Positions 1 to 5,430 are shown, counted from the stretch's first letter. The stretch is DNA of 5,452 bases from Desulfonatronaceae bacterium UBA663 (GCA_002299865.1 DBNV01000107.1:7298-12749), one strand, 5' to 3'. The notes: generated by a model from the letters alone, not told the origin. Program-made: numbers and translations.

Positions 1-22
1 CCAATCACGAGCCAATCACGAG
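1..22. repeat. 11-bp perfect tandem duplication upstream of rpmB
   Basis: The unit CCAATCACGAG occurs twice head to tail, at 1-11 and 12-22. The last two bases of the second copy form the start of the AGGAGG ribosome-binding site of rpmB. The array touches the window edge, so more copies may lie outside. It looks like a recent slippage or duplication product. No function is shown by the sequence. Confidence 0.85.
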
Positions 23-26
23 GAGG
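21..26 (+). promoter_or_regulatory. rpmB ribosome-binding site
   Basis: AGGAGG, a perfect Shine-Dalgarno core, ends 6 nt before the ATG at 33-35. It fixes the rpmB start. Its first two bases are also the end of the second copy of the 11-bp tandem repeat. Confidence 0.9.
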
Positions 27-32
27 ATCATC

Positions 33-233
33 ATGTCCAAAGTATGCGCAATCTGCGGAAAAGGACCCCGCAGCGGAAATAACGTCAGCCACGCCAACAA
101 CAAGACCAAGCGCCGCTTCCTGCCCAACCTGCAACAGGTCCGCGCCCAGAAGCCCAACGGCGAAACCCATCGGATCAAGGTCTGCACGCGATGCCTGCGC
201 TCAGACGCGGTGACCAAGCCCGTGGTCGCTTAA
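33..233 (+). CDS. rpmB: 50S ribosomal protein L28 (four-cysteine, zinc-binding type)
   Basis: This 66-residue protein matches ribosomal protein L28, a small basic protein of the large ribosomal subunit that contacts 23S rRNA. Visible hallmarks are the N-terminal [10 protein letters not shown] segment, the [16 protein letters not shown] core typical of bacterial L28, and a C-terminal part rich in basic residues. Two CxxC pairs, Cys5/Cys8 and Cys51/Cys54, make it the cysteine-containing ('C+') form expected to bind one zinc ion. Family knowledge is that many bacteria also carry, or carry instead, a zinc-independent form; only this one is visible here. The length is normal for the short form of the family. 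The start is fixed by AGGAGG 6 nt upstream. It is the only clear rightward gene and it converges on gltX 50 bp away, so it is transcribed independently of the rest of the window. Confidence 0.95.
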   Translation: MSKVCAICGKGPRSGNNVSHANNKTKRRFLPNLQQVRAQKPNGETHRIKVCTRCLRSDAVTKPVVA

Positions 234-249
234 GCCCGCTGTTTAAGCG
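227..249 (+). terminator. weak hairpin over the rpmB stop codon, possible terminator
   Basis: CGCTTAA (227-233) pairs with TTAAGCG (243-249). The stem includes the rpmB stop codon and can extend inward by a G-T and a C-G pair, leaving a 5-nt loop. There is no T-run on either side, so it is not a standard intrinsic terminator. It is the only inverted repeat of note in the short convergent gap between rpmB and gltX and could stall either transcript. Confidence 0.3.
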
Positions 250-283
250 TCGTCGCTCCCAAGCCCCGCCAAAATGCATCGGC

Positions 284-1684
284 TTACTCCATCCTCCGCA
301 GGGCATTGGCCAGACGGCGCAACACCCGGTCCCTGCCCAGCACCTCCATGGTCTCGAACAGCCCCGGACTCTTGGTTTTGCCGGTCAACACCACCCGCAA
401 GGGCTGAGCCAAGATCTTGAAGGCCACGCCTTTTCCCTCGAGATAGCGGGTGAACAGCGCTTCCAGGGCCGCCTGGTCAAAGCCCGGCGCGTCCCGGAGC
501 AAAAAATGCAAGACCGCGAAGTGCTCCTTGACTTGGGCGGTCAGGAACTTCGTCGCCGCAGCCTCGTCCATGACCAGCTCATCGTCACCGGCCACAAAAA
601 ATTCAGCCATTTCCGCCATCTCGACCATGGTCCCGGCCCGAGGTTGAAGCAGGGGCGCGACGGCTTCCAAATACGCCGCACCGGATTCAGGCTGGCCGCG
701 CCGGCCCAAATGTTCGGCCAGAAGCCCGGCCAGACGAGCGGGAGATTCGCTCTTGATGTAGTGGGCGTTCAGCCAAAGCAGCTTGCTCTGGTCGAACACG
801 CAGGCTGAGGAACCCAGGTGTTCCAGGCTGAAATGGGTCAGCAGTTCATCCAAGGAGAAAATCTCCTGGTCTCCGTGGGACCAGCCCAGCCGGACCAGAT
901 AATTGACCATGGCTTCGGGCAGATAGCCCAAATCGCGGTACGCAGTCACCGACGTGGCCCCATGGCGCTTGCTCAGCTTTTTCTTGTCCGGGCCCAAAAT
1001 CATGGGCACATGCCCGAACTGGGGCAAGGGGCGGCCCAGGGCCTCGTACAGCAGGACCTGCTTGGGCGTGTTGCTCAAATGGTCGTCCCCGCGGATGATG
1101 TGCGTCATGTTCATGGTCACGTCGTCCACCACCACGGCCAAATTGTAGGTGGGCATCCCGTCCAGCCGGCGCAGAACCATATCGTCCAGTTGAGTGTTGG
1201 GCACGGATATCGGGCCCTTGACCAGGTCCAGAAAACCGGTTTCGCCGGAAAGGGGCGCCTTGAACCGCACCACGCGGCCCGGCCCGGAAGTCAGGCCTTT
1301 ATCCCGACAGCGACCATTGTACTTGGGCACCGCGCCCGAAGCACGGGCTTGAGTGCGCATGGCCTCCACCTCCTCGGGGGTGCAGGCGCAGTAATAGGCG
1401 TGCCCGGTCTGCAGGAGGCGGTCGATGTATTCATTGTACAGGTCAATCCGGCGGCTCTGATAGTAAGGCCCCTCGTCCCAATCCAGACCCAGCCAGCGCA
1501 TCCCGTCCAAAATGCCCTGGGTCATTTCCTCGGAGGAGCGGGCAGCGTCCGTGTCTTCGATGCGCAAGGTGAACCTGCCGCTATTTTTGCGCGCCCAGAG
1601 CCAGTTGAACAGGGCCGTACGCGCCCCGCCCACGTGCAGATGCCCCGTGGGACTGGGCGGAAATCGCGTGATAACGGTTGTCAT
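284..1684 (-). CDS. gltX: glutamyl-tRNA synthetase
   Basis: This class I aminoacyl-tRNA synthetase charges tRNA(Glu) with glutamate using ATP in the cytoplasm. It is 466 residues long, normal for bacterial GluRS. The N-terminal Rossmann fold opens with FPPSPTGHLHVGGARTALFN; HVGG (17-20) is the HIGH signature. KKLSKRHG (235-242) is the KMSKS loop. YYCAC and GRCRD place Cys99, Cys101 and Cys126 at the known zinc-site positions of bacterial GluRS, with Asp128 where a fourth ligand would be expected. The GEEDT-like RIEDTDAARS stretch (41-50) and the NYLVRLGWSHGD stretch (261-272) are also typical. The C-terminal third is the anticodon-binding region and ends in the usual LTGKTKSPGLFE (433-444) element. 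The start ATG is preceded by GGAG at 1691-1694. Upstream lies nfu, separated by a terminator, so gltX either has its own promoter or depends on read-through. Sequence alone does not show whether it also charges tRNA(Gln). Confidence 0.98.
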   Translation of the reverse strand: MTTVITRFPPSPTGHLHVGGARTALFNWLWARKNSGRFTLRIEDTDAARSSEEMTQGILDGMRWLGLDWDEGPYYQSRRIDLYNEYIDRLLQTGHAYYCACTPEEVEAMRTQARASGAVPKYNGRCRDKGLTSGPGRVVRFKAPLSGETGFLDLVKGPISVPNTQLDDMVLRRLDGMPTYNLAVVVDDVTMNMTHIIRGDDHLSNTPKQVLLYEALGRPLPQFGHVPMILGPDKKKLSKRHGATSVTAYRDLGYLPEAMVNYLVRLGWSHGDQEIFSLDELLTHFSLEHLGSSACVFDQSKLLWLNAHYIKSESPARLAGLLAEHLGRRGQPESGAAYLEAVAPLLQPRAGTMVEMAEMAEFFVAGDDELVMDEAAATKFLTAQVKEHFAVLHFLLRDAPGFDQAALEALFTRYLEGKGVAFKILAQPLRVVLTGKTKSPGLFETMEVLGRDRVLRRLANALRRME

Positions 1685-1698
1685 GTCTTTCTCCGCAT

Positions 1699-1724
1699 AA
1701 AAAAGCGGGCCTAAAAGCCCGCTT
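1699..1724 (-). terminator. intrinsic terminator between nfu and gltX
   Basis: An 8-bp perfect inverted repeat, AAGCGGGC (1703-1710) and GCCCGCTT (1717-1724), encloses a 6-nt loop. On the minus strand the stem runs straight into six T residues (1704-1699), the classic intrinsic terminator form. It would stop leftward transcripts coming through nfu (stop codon at 1775). It is unusual because its T-run ends 4 nt before the gltX ribosome-binding site and 14 nt before the gltX start, so it sits inside any gltX leader that begins further upstream. Confidence 0.85.
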
Positions 1725-1774
1725 AATGTGCAACGTATCGAAAAAAGCCGTGTTTGGACAGACAGCTTTGTGCT

Positions 1775-1996
1775 TCAAACCGCTTGTACGGATGAAACCT
1801 CCGGCACTTCCTTGAGAATGGTCTTTTCAATGGCGTTTTTCAGGGTCATCTGGGACATGGGACAGCCCTTGCAGGCTCCGACAAGGCGCACCTTGACCAC
1901 GCCGTCGTCCGTGACCTCCACCAGTTCCACGTCGCCGCCGTCGCGTTGCAGATACGGCCTCACCGTGGCCAGGACCGCCTCGACTTTTTGACGCAT
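1775..1996 (-). CDS. NifU-like iron-sulfur cluster scaffold/carrier (stand-alone Nfu domain)
   Basis: The 73 residues make up essentially one NifU C-terminal (Nfu) domain. The opening VEAVLATVRPYLQRDGGDVELVEV and the centre VRLVGACKGCPMSQMTL are signatures of the family. Cys42 and Cys45 form the CxxC that, in a dimer, holds a [4Fe-4S] cluster for hand-over to client apoproteins. It has neither the N-terminal IscU-like part and ferredoxin-like middle of full NifU, nor the A-type domain of E. coli NfuA. Such short stand-alone forms are common in anaerobes with many Fe-S enzymes. The ATG at 1994-1996 has the purine-rich AAGGGGGA (2001-2008) just upstream. A strong terminator follows 50 bp after the stop, so it is probably a single-gene transcript or the end of one. 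The sequence does not show which clients it serves. Confidence 0.93.
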   Translation of the reverse strand: MRQKVEAVLATVRPYLQRDGGDVELVEVTDDGVVKVRLVGACKGCPMSQMTLKNAIEKTILKEVPEVSSVQAV

Positions 1997-2026
1997 ATCG
2001 TCCCCCTTAGGCGAGCAAAATCCGGA

Positions 2027-2040
2027 TGTTGAGTGTTGAG
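2027..2040. repeat. 7-bp tandem duplication upstream of nfu
   Basis: TGTTGAG occurs twice in direct succession (2027-2033 and 2034-2040), about 31 bp before the nfu start codon. The phase GAGTGTT matches the GAGTGNN pattern of the heptamer arrays at the kinase start (5348-5375 and 5432-5452), so it may be a minimal member of the same repeat type. Two copies of seven bases can also arise by chance. Confidence 0.6.
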
Positions 2041-2062
2041 CGAACTAATGCCTTTGCCGGAG

Positions 2063-2119
2063 CATGTCAAACCCGAAAGCCATAAACTATCCGCAACGTC
2101 ATGTCTAGAAGCCATAAAC
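2063..2119. repeat. pair of imperfect direct repeats (CATGTC...AAGCCATAAAC)
   Basis: AAGCCATAAAC is found exactly at 2077-2087 and 2109-2119, 32 bp apart. Each copy is preceded by CATGTC: at 2063-2068 with an 8-nt gap, and at 2100-2105 with a 3-nt gap. The stop codon of the twin-arginine ORF (2105-2107) falls inside the second copy. The 32-bp period is close to three DNA helical turns, which would suit a pair of operator sites upstream of nfu. It could equally be the trace of a duplication or deletion that cut off the exported-protein gene. Confidence 0.6.
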
Positions 2120-2233
2120 CCTGTGCACGGATACGATGATCCACATGCCCGGGGGGGGTCCAAGGCCGCCCAGGCCGAACGCCTCCAGGGCCAACCCAAC
2201 GCCTTTGAAGAAAAGTCTCCTGGAAATACCCAT
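2105..2233 (-). pseudogene. stump of a gene for a Tat-exported protein (42 codons)
   Basis: This short leftward ORF begins with ISRRLFFKGVGLALEAFG. SRRLFFK (4-10) fits the twin-arginine consensus S-R-R-x-F-L-K with an F for L change. A Gly/Leu/Ala-rich hydrophobic stretch follows (11-25), then three prolines (26-28). This is the layout of a Tat signal peptide, which sends folded, often cofactor-bearing proteins across the inner membrane. AAGGA (2241-2245) lies 7 nt before the ATG, so translation start looks intact. The ORF ends with a TAG after only 42 codons, with no mature domain and no clear AxA cleavage site. Neither other frame after the C-run at codons 26-28 reads as a recognisable protein. 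The best explanation is a truncated gene. A genuine tiny Tat or membrane peptide, or chance, remains possible. The parent family cannot be named. Confidence 0.5.
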
Positions 2234-2248
2234 AGACGCATCCTTGCA

Positions 2249-2263
2249 CATTTCCATGAAATG
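2249..2263. repeat. 15-bp palindrome upstream of the Tat stump
   Basis: CATTTC (2249-2254) and GAAATG (2258-2263) form a perfect 6-bp inverted repeat around a 3-nt centre, CAT. It lies 15 bp upstream of the Tat-stump start codon and 32 bp after the response-regulator stop. There is no T-run, so it is not a good terminator. An AT-rich palindrome here could be a binding site for a dimeric regulator or a small 3' hairpin on the regulator mRNA. Confidence 0.4.
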
Positions 2264-2295
2264 AAGGCCGCTTTCTCAGACCGACGGAAATTTCG

Positions 2296-3501
2296 TCACT
2301 GCTCCCCGCCGGCCCCACCGCCGACGTCGTCACGCTTCTCCTCCGAAGGCGGCACGAGCACCTTGATTGGCTCCTGTACACCTCCGATGCCGGCAAAGGT
2401 GCGCAACCGGGTCATGAGCACAGGACTGATTTCCTGACCCTTGGCCACCAGGAGCATACCCCTCAGGCTGATAACGTCCTCGGCCAGGAGCATACCGGTT
2501 TCCAGCTGATCGATGCGCACCTGGCGCAGCTTGAAGCCGGACTGCATACCCAGGACCTTTTCCAAAACCCCCAGCGCCATTGGATCGTACCAGCCCTGGC
2601 GGCCCTTCATAATGCCCAGGGCCTGGCCAGGGGTTTTTCCAGATGATTCCAACTGGTCGAAATCCACGAGAATTTTCAAAATCCTACCGCCCAGAGGGAT
2701 GTCCGCCCCGGATTTTCCTCCGATGGGCGCGCCCTGCCCGGCAAAGTGCTTCTCCTGGTAGGCGATGATGTCCCGGATGCCCTCCAGGCGGGGGATATGA
2801 CTCAACAGATCTGCTGCGATCAGTGGATGCATGTCGTAAATCTGCCGCTCCTCCCCTGACAGGGACTCGCCGCGGGCCATTTTCTCCAGCGCTTCCGTGG
2901 GAAGGAGCATGCATCCTATCTGGGACAGGAGGGCCGCGTTTTCCAATTCCCAGGTTTTGGTTATGCCCAGATGCAGTCCCACCTGCCTGACGTGGCGGTG
3001 GATGCGGTTGGCTCGACCAAAAGCCTCCGGGTTGACCATAGCCAGAAGTTCCGTGAGCACCTTGATGCTGCCGCTCAAAGTCTGCTCCAGAAGCTGCTTC
3101 TCCGCGGTCACCAAACGGTACTGGCGGAGGGCGTCTTCCAAGGTCCTCTGCATCTGCTGCGTGGAATAGGGCTTGGTCAAAAACCGGAACACATTGCCCT
3201 CGTTCACAGCGGCGATGGAAGACTGCACGTCCGCATAACCGGTGAGCATGATGCGCACCGTGTCCGGGGCCATCTCCTTCAGCCTGGTCAGGAACTGGAC
3301 TCCGTCCACGCCGGGCATGCGCATGTCCGAGACCACCACGGCGAAGGGGCCCTTGCGGGCGATGATCCCTGCGGCCTCTCGCGCGCCTGCGGCGGTTTCC
3401 AGGTCATAGATCTTGTAAAAGTTGCGGCGAAAGGCATCCAACACGTTGTGGTCGTCGTCCACGAACAGTATTTTTTCCTTCCGGGCTGCTTGCTCACTCA
3501 T
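2296..3501 (-). CDS. response regulator: receiver plus degenerate HD-GYP domain
   Basis: This 401-residue cytoplasmic protein has the layout of RpfG-type regulators. Residues 10-125 are a receiver domain with the acidic pocket Asp15-Asp17, phospho-acceptor Asp59 (VVSDMRMPG), Thr87 (MLTGYA) and Lys110-Pro111 (FLTKP), all intact. A helical linker (about 112-150) leads to an HD-GYP-like domain (150-315). The fold is recognisable from AALLSQIG (189-196), MHPLIAADLL (224-233) and IPLGGRILKILVDFDQL (268-284). The catalytic set is broken: the HD pair is Ser193-Gln194, the HH pair is Tyr248-Gln249, and GYP is GAP (257-259). Of the expected metal ligands only His225 is clear. Active HD-GYP proteins hydrolyse cyclic di-GMP; this one probably does not. 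A C-terminal module, VRIDQLETGMLLAEDVISLRGMLLVAKGQEIS (328-359), and a Gly-rich tail finish it. The ATG follows AAAGGG at a 7-nt gap. The kinase upstream is the likely phosphate source. Confidence 0.93.
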   Translation of the reverse strand: MSEQAARKEKILFVDDDHNVLDAFRRNFYKIYDLETAAGAREAAGIIARKGPFAVVVSDMRMPGVDGVQFLTRLKEMAPDTVRIMLTGYADVQSSIAAVNEGNVFRFLTKPYSTQQMQRTLEDALRQYRLVTAEKQLLEQTLSGSIKVLTELLAMVNPEAFGRANRIHRHVRQVGLHLGITKTWELENAALLSQIGCMLLPTEALEKMARGESLSGEERQIYDMHPLIAADLLSHIPRLEGIRDIIAYQEKHFAGQGAPIGGKSGADIPLGGRILKILVDFDQLESSGKTPGQALGIMKGRQGWYDPMALGVLEKVLGMQSGFKLRQVRIDQLETGMLLAEDVISLRGMLLVAKGQEISPVLMTRLRTFAGIGGVQEPIKVLVPPSEEKRDDVGGGAGGEQ

Positions 3502-3549
3502 GTTTTTTCCCTTTGCACGGCGATGCGTTTTTGTCCATGACGATTTGGC

Positions 3550-3651
3550 TCAACGCCGGACCGATGCGCAGGCAGGCCGCCGCCGCCTGAGAATCATACA
3601 AGCGACCTGGGCTTCGTCGTCCACGAAAAGTGCTGTTTTTGTGGAACTCAT
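3550..3651 (-). pseudogene. relic of a second receiver-domain response regulator, overlapping the kinase stop
   Basis: The ATG (3649-3651) overlaps the kinase stop codon in ATGA, the usual sign of translational coupling in two-component operons. The peptide begins MSSTKTALFVDDEAQVACM. TALFVDDE is the first strand and acidic pair of a receiver domain, closely like ILFVDDD in the next gene. After about 21 residues it turns into an arginine run (22-25) coded by CGG repeats and stops at codon 34 (TGA, 3550-3552). The phospho-acceptor aspartate, the Thr/Ser and the Lys of a receiver are all missing. A real receiver needs about 120 residues and only about 150 bp are available before the next gene, so most of the gene is gone. 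One of the shifted frames past the CGG repeat ends in a TGA that overlaps the downstream regulator start by 4 nt (ATGA), which fits loss of an internal segment. Both the coupling and the receiver start are seen directly; the deletion history is inference. Confidence 0.65.
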
Positions 3652-5423
3652 GGTTTTGCCTTCATATGGGACTCTGCTTCGGCCTGGACTTGCTCCTTGT
3701 GCACGTCTTCCTCGGGTTCACTCAGGTAAACCGGCAGGCGAATGATGAACTCGGTCCCCTGGCCCGGCTCGGATTCGAAAGCGATGGTCCCCCTGTGGCG
3801 CTTGACAATGGCCGAATGGGCGATGACCAGCCCCTGGCCGGTGCCCTTGCCCACTTCCTTGGTGGTGAAAAAGGGGTCAAAAATCCGGCTCTGAATTTCC
3901 CTGGGGACCCCACCCCCGTTGTCCGCGATGCAGACCTCCACGAAGTCCCCGTCCAGCCGGGTGGAAATGCGGATCAACCCCTCCTCCCTGGCCTGTTCGC
4001 CGTGGTGGGCCCCCACGGCATGGGCCGCGTTGACGATGATATTCAGAAAGGCCTGGCCGAGGTCGCTGGGATAACCAAGGATCATAGGCAGGCCCGGAGC
4101 TGGATGCATGTTCATCTCGGCCACGTATTTCCATTCGTTGCGGGATACGGTGACCGTGTTCTCCAGGATCTTGTTCACGTCCACAAGGGTCACGCTCTCC
4201 CCGCCCGGATGGGCGAAGGCCTTCATGGACCGCACGATGTGCGCCACCCGCTCCAGACCGTCCAGGGACTGGGCAATGGCCTGAGGAATTTCCCGACCCA
4301 GGGAGGCAAAGTCCAGCCCCTGGATGCGCTTTTTGAATTCGGCCGCCCGCTCAAGGGAGATGCCCCCGCTTGCGGGCCCTTGCAACAGACTCTGCCAGGA
4401 TTCCAGACTCGGGAGAAGATCGTCCAGGACGCCACTCAAAAACCGCAAATTGTCGCCCACGAACTGGACCGGCGTGTTGATTTCGTGGGCAATGCCCGCA
4501 GCTAGCTGGCCAATGGCTTCCAGCTTCTGGGCCTGAAGAAGCTGGCTCTCGATTATTTTTTGCTCTGTTTTGTCCTCGCCAAGGATCAGCATCCCGCAGT
4601 ATTCTCCCTTGTGAATGTCCAGGACGGGATCAAAGTGCAGCATGAGCGTCCCGTCCGTGCCGTTCGGCCGCTCGAACCACAGGTCGTTGATGCAGATGCT
4701 GGTCCTGTTCTCCCGGCAGGACCGGATCGCTTCCGCAACCCGTTCCCGTTCCCATGTCAGGGGCAAGGCGCCGAACTCCCTGTCAAAGGTCTTTTCCTGG
4801 GGAAGACTCAATAGTTTCGCGGCAATCCAGTTCCACCTCGTGACCATGTTCCGTTCATCCAGCACGATGAGCAGGGACTGGATGGAGGAGATGACCTGGT
4901 AGAGTTCCTGGTGGGCCAGATTCATCTTAGCCGTGCGCTGCTGGACAATGGCTTCCAGCTCGGCATGGGACCTGCGCAGCCGCAGTTGGGTCTTCACCCT
5001 GGCTGCCAGCACGTTGGGATGGAAGGGCTTGGCCACGAAGTCTGCGGCCCCCGCGGCAAAAGCCCGGACATTGTCCGCGGCATCGGTCAGCGCGCTGATG
5101 AAGAGCACCGGAATGTCCTTGAGCGCCGCAATTTCCTTAAACCTTCTACAAGTCTCGAAGCCGTCCATTTCCGGCATGGCGATGTCCAGAAGGATCAGAT
5201 CCGGAGGGTTCCTGAGCGCGGCCTTGAGGGCCATTTCGCCGCGGGGAAACAGCATGACGCGGTATCCTTCCCCCTGGAGCAGGTCTTGCAGAATGTTCAG
5301 GCTGGCCGGGGTGTCGTCCACGACCATGATGGTCGGAGGAGTAGAATGATGAGTGATGAGTGATGAATGATGGGTCATTTCGCAACCCTGGATTTGAGCG
5401 TTTTTGTACTCGTGCGGATTCAT
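3648..5423 (-). CDS. cytoplasmic receiver-PAS-histidine kinase
   Basis: A 591-residue kinase with no signal peptide or membrane segment. Numbering is from the ATG at 5421-5423. An N-terminal extension (1-30) leads to a receiver domain (31-150) with Asp36/Asp37, phospho-acceptor Asp80 (LILLDIAMPEMDG), Ser110 and Lys132 (AKPF). A helical segment (about 145-177) with HAELEAIVQQRTAKMNLAHQEL precedes a PAS domain (177-285). The dimerisation/phosphotransfer domain carries His313 in GIAHEINTPVQF. The ATPase domain shows the N box (Asn461, Asn465 in FLNIIVNAAHAV), DNGGG (501-505), FDPFFTTK (515-522) and GKGTGQGL (525-532), so all catalytic boxes are present. The leading receiver suggests it is itself phosphorylated by another kinase or modulates its own activity. 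The start is chosen because AGGAG (5431-5435) lies 7 nt upstream; a GTG five codons earlier lies inside the repeat array, and ATGs at 5378 and 5327 have weaker or no ribosome-binding sites. Its stop overlaps the receiver relic, and the HD-GYP-type regulator follows. Confidence 0.95.
   Translation of the reverse strand: MNPHEYKNAQIQGCEMTHHSSLITHHSTPPTIMVVDDTPASLNILQDLLQGEGYRVMLFPRGEMALKAALRNPPDLILLDIAMPEMDGFETCRRFKEIAALKDIPVLFISALTDAADNVRAFAAGAADFVAKPFHPNVLAARVKTQLRLRRSHAELEAIVQQRTAKMNLAHQELYQVISSIQSLLIVLDERNMVTRWNWIAAKLLSLPQEKTFDREFGALPLTWERERVAEAIRSCRENRTSICINDLWFERPNGTDGTLMLHFDPVLDIHKGEYCGMLILGEDKTEQKIIESQLLQAQKLEAIGQLAAGIAHEINTPVQFVGDNLRFLSGVLDDLLPSLESWQSLLQGPASGGISLERAAEFKKRIQGLDFASLGREIPQAIAQSLDGLERVAHIVRSMKAFAHPGGESVTLVDVNKILENTVTVSRNEWKYVAEMNMHPAPGLPMILGYPSDLGQAFLNIIVNAAHAVGAHHGEQAREEGLIRISTRLDGDFVEVCIADNGGGVPREIQSRIFDPFFTTKEVGKGTGQGLVIAHSAIVKRHRGTIAFESEPGQGTEFIIRLPVYLSEPEEDVHKEQVQAEAESHMKAKP
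5348..5375. repeat. four-copy 7-bp tandem repeat inside the kinase N-terminal coding region
   Basis: Units are GATGAGT (5348-5354), GATGAGT (5355-5361), GATGAAT (5362-5368) and GATGGGT (5369-5375): two exact copies and two with one change each from the first. On the coding strand they give the odd low-complexity stretch MTHHSSLITHHS (16-27 of the kinase), just before the receiver domain. Because the unit is 7 bp, gain or loss of one copy would shift the frame. Confidence 0.85.
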
Positions 5424-5430
5424 GAATAGT

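Noticed and set aside
818..1714. Rightward open frame of about 298 codons opposite gltX
   Set aside because: It lies antisense to gltX, which has full family motifs and length. The rightward product is rich in His/Gln/Pro, has no recognisable motif, and is what an antisense frame of a GC-rich gene gives.
1725..1774. T-box or other riboswitch in the gltX leader
   Set aside because: No T-box conserved sequence or antiterminator bulge could be found, and the leader between nfu and the terminator is only 50 bp.
2042..2070. TTGACA on the minus strand (2065-2070) as a promoter for nfu
   Set aside because: The -35 match is perfect and the distance to nfu is right, but at 16-18 bp spacing the best -10 candidates match only about 2 of 6 bases. 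Too weak to call without a mapped start.
2264..2298. Intrinsic terminator for the response regulator
   Set aside because: Only a 4-bp GACG/CGTC stem overlaps the stop and no T-run follows; the transcript end cannot be placed from sequence.
2067..2396. Leftward 109-codon frame overlapping the end of the response regulator
   Set aside because: Out-of-frame reading of the regulator's 3' end. The part past the regulator is in a different frame from the Tat leader and shows no motif.
2033..2437. Rightward 134-codon frame across the gap 1997-2295
   Set aside because: Half of it lies antisense to the response regulator, and the rest shows no protein-like pattern or good ribosome-binding site.
3573..3589. 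GC-rich hairpin (CAGGC/GCCTG) in the receiver relic as a terminator between kinase and regulator
   Set aside because: Five-bp stem without a T-run; it is explained by the CGG triplet repeat in the relic.
3630..4505. Rightward open frame of about 291 codons opposite the kinase
   Set aside because: It is the complement of the kinase ATPase and histidine regions. No domain, and no upstream ribosome-binding site that stands out.
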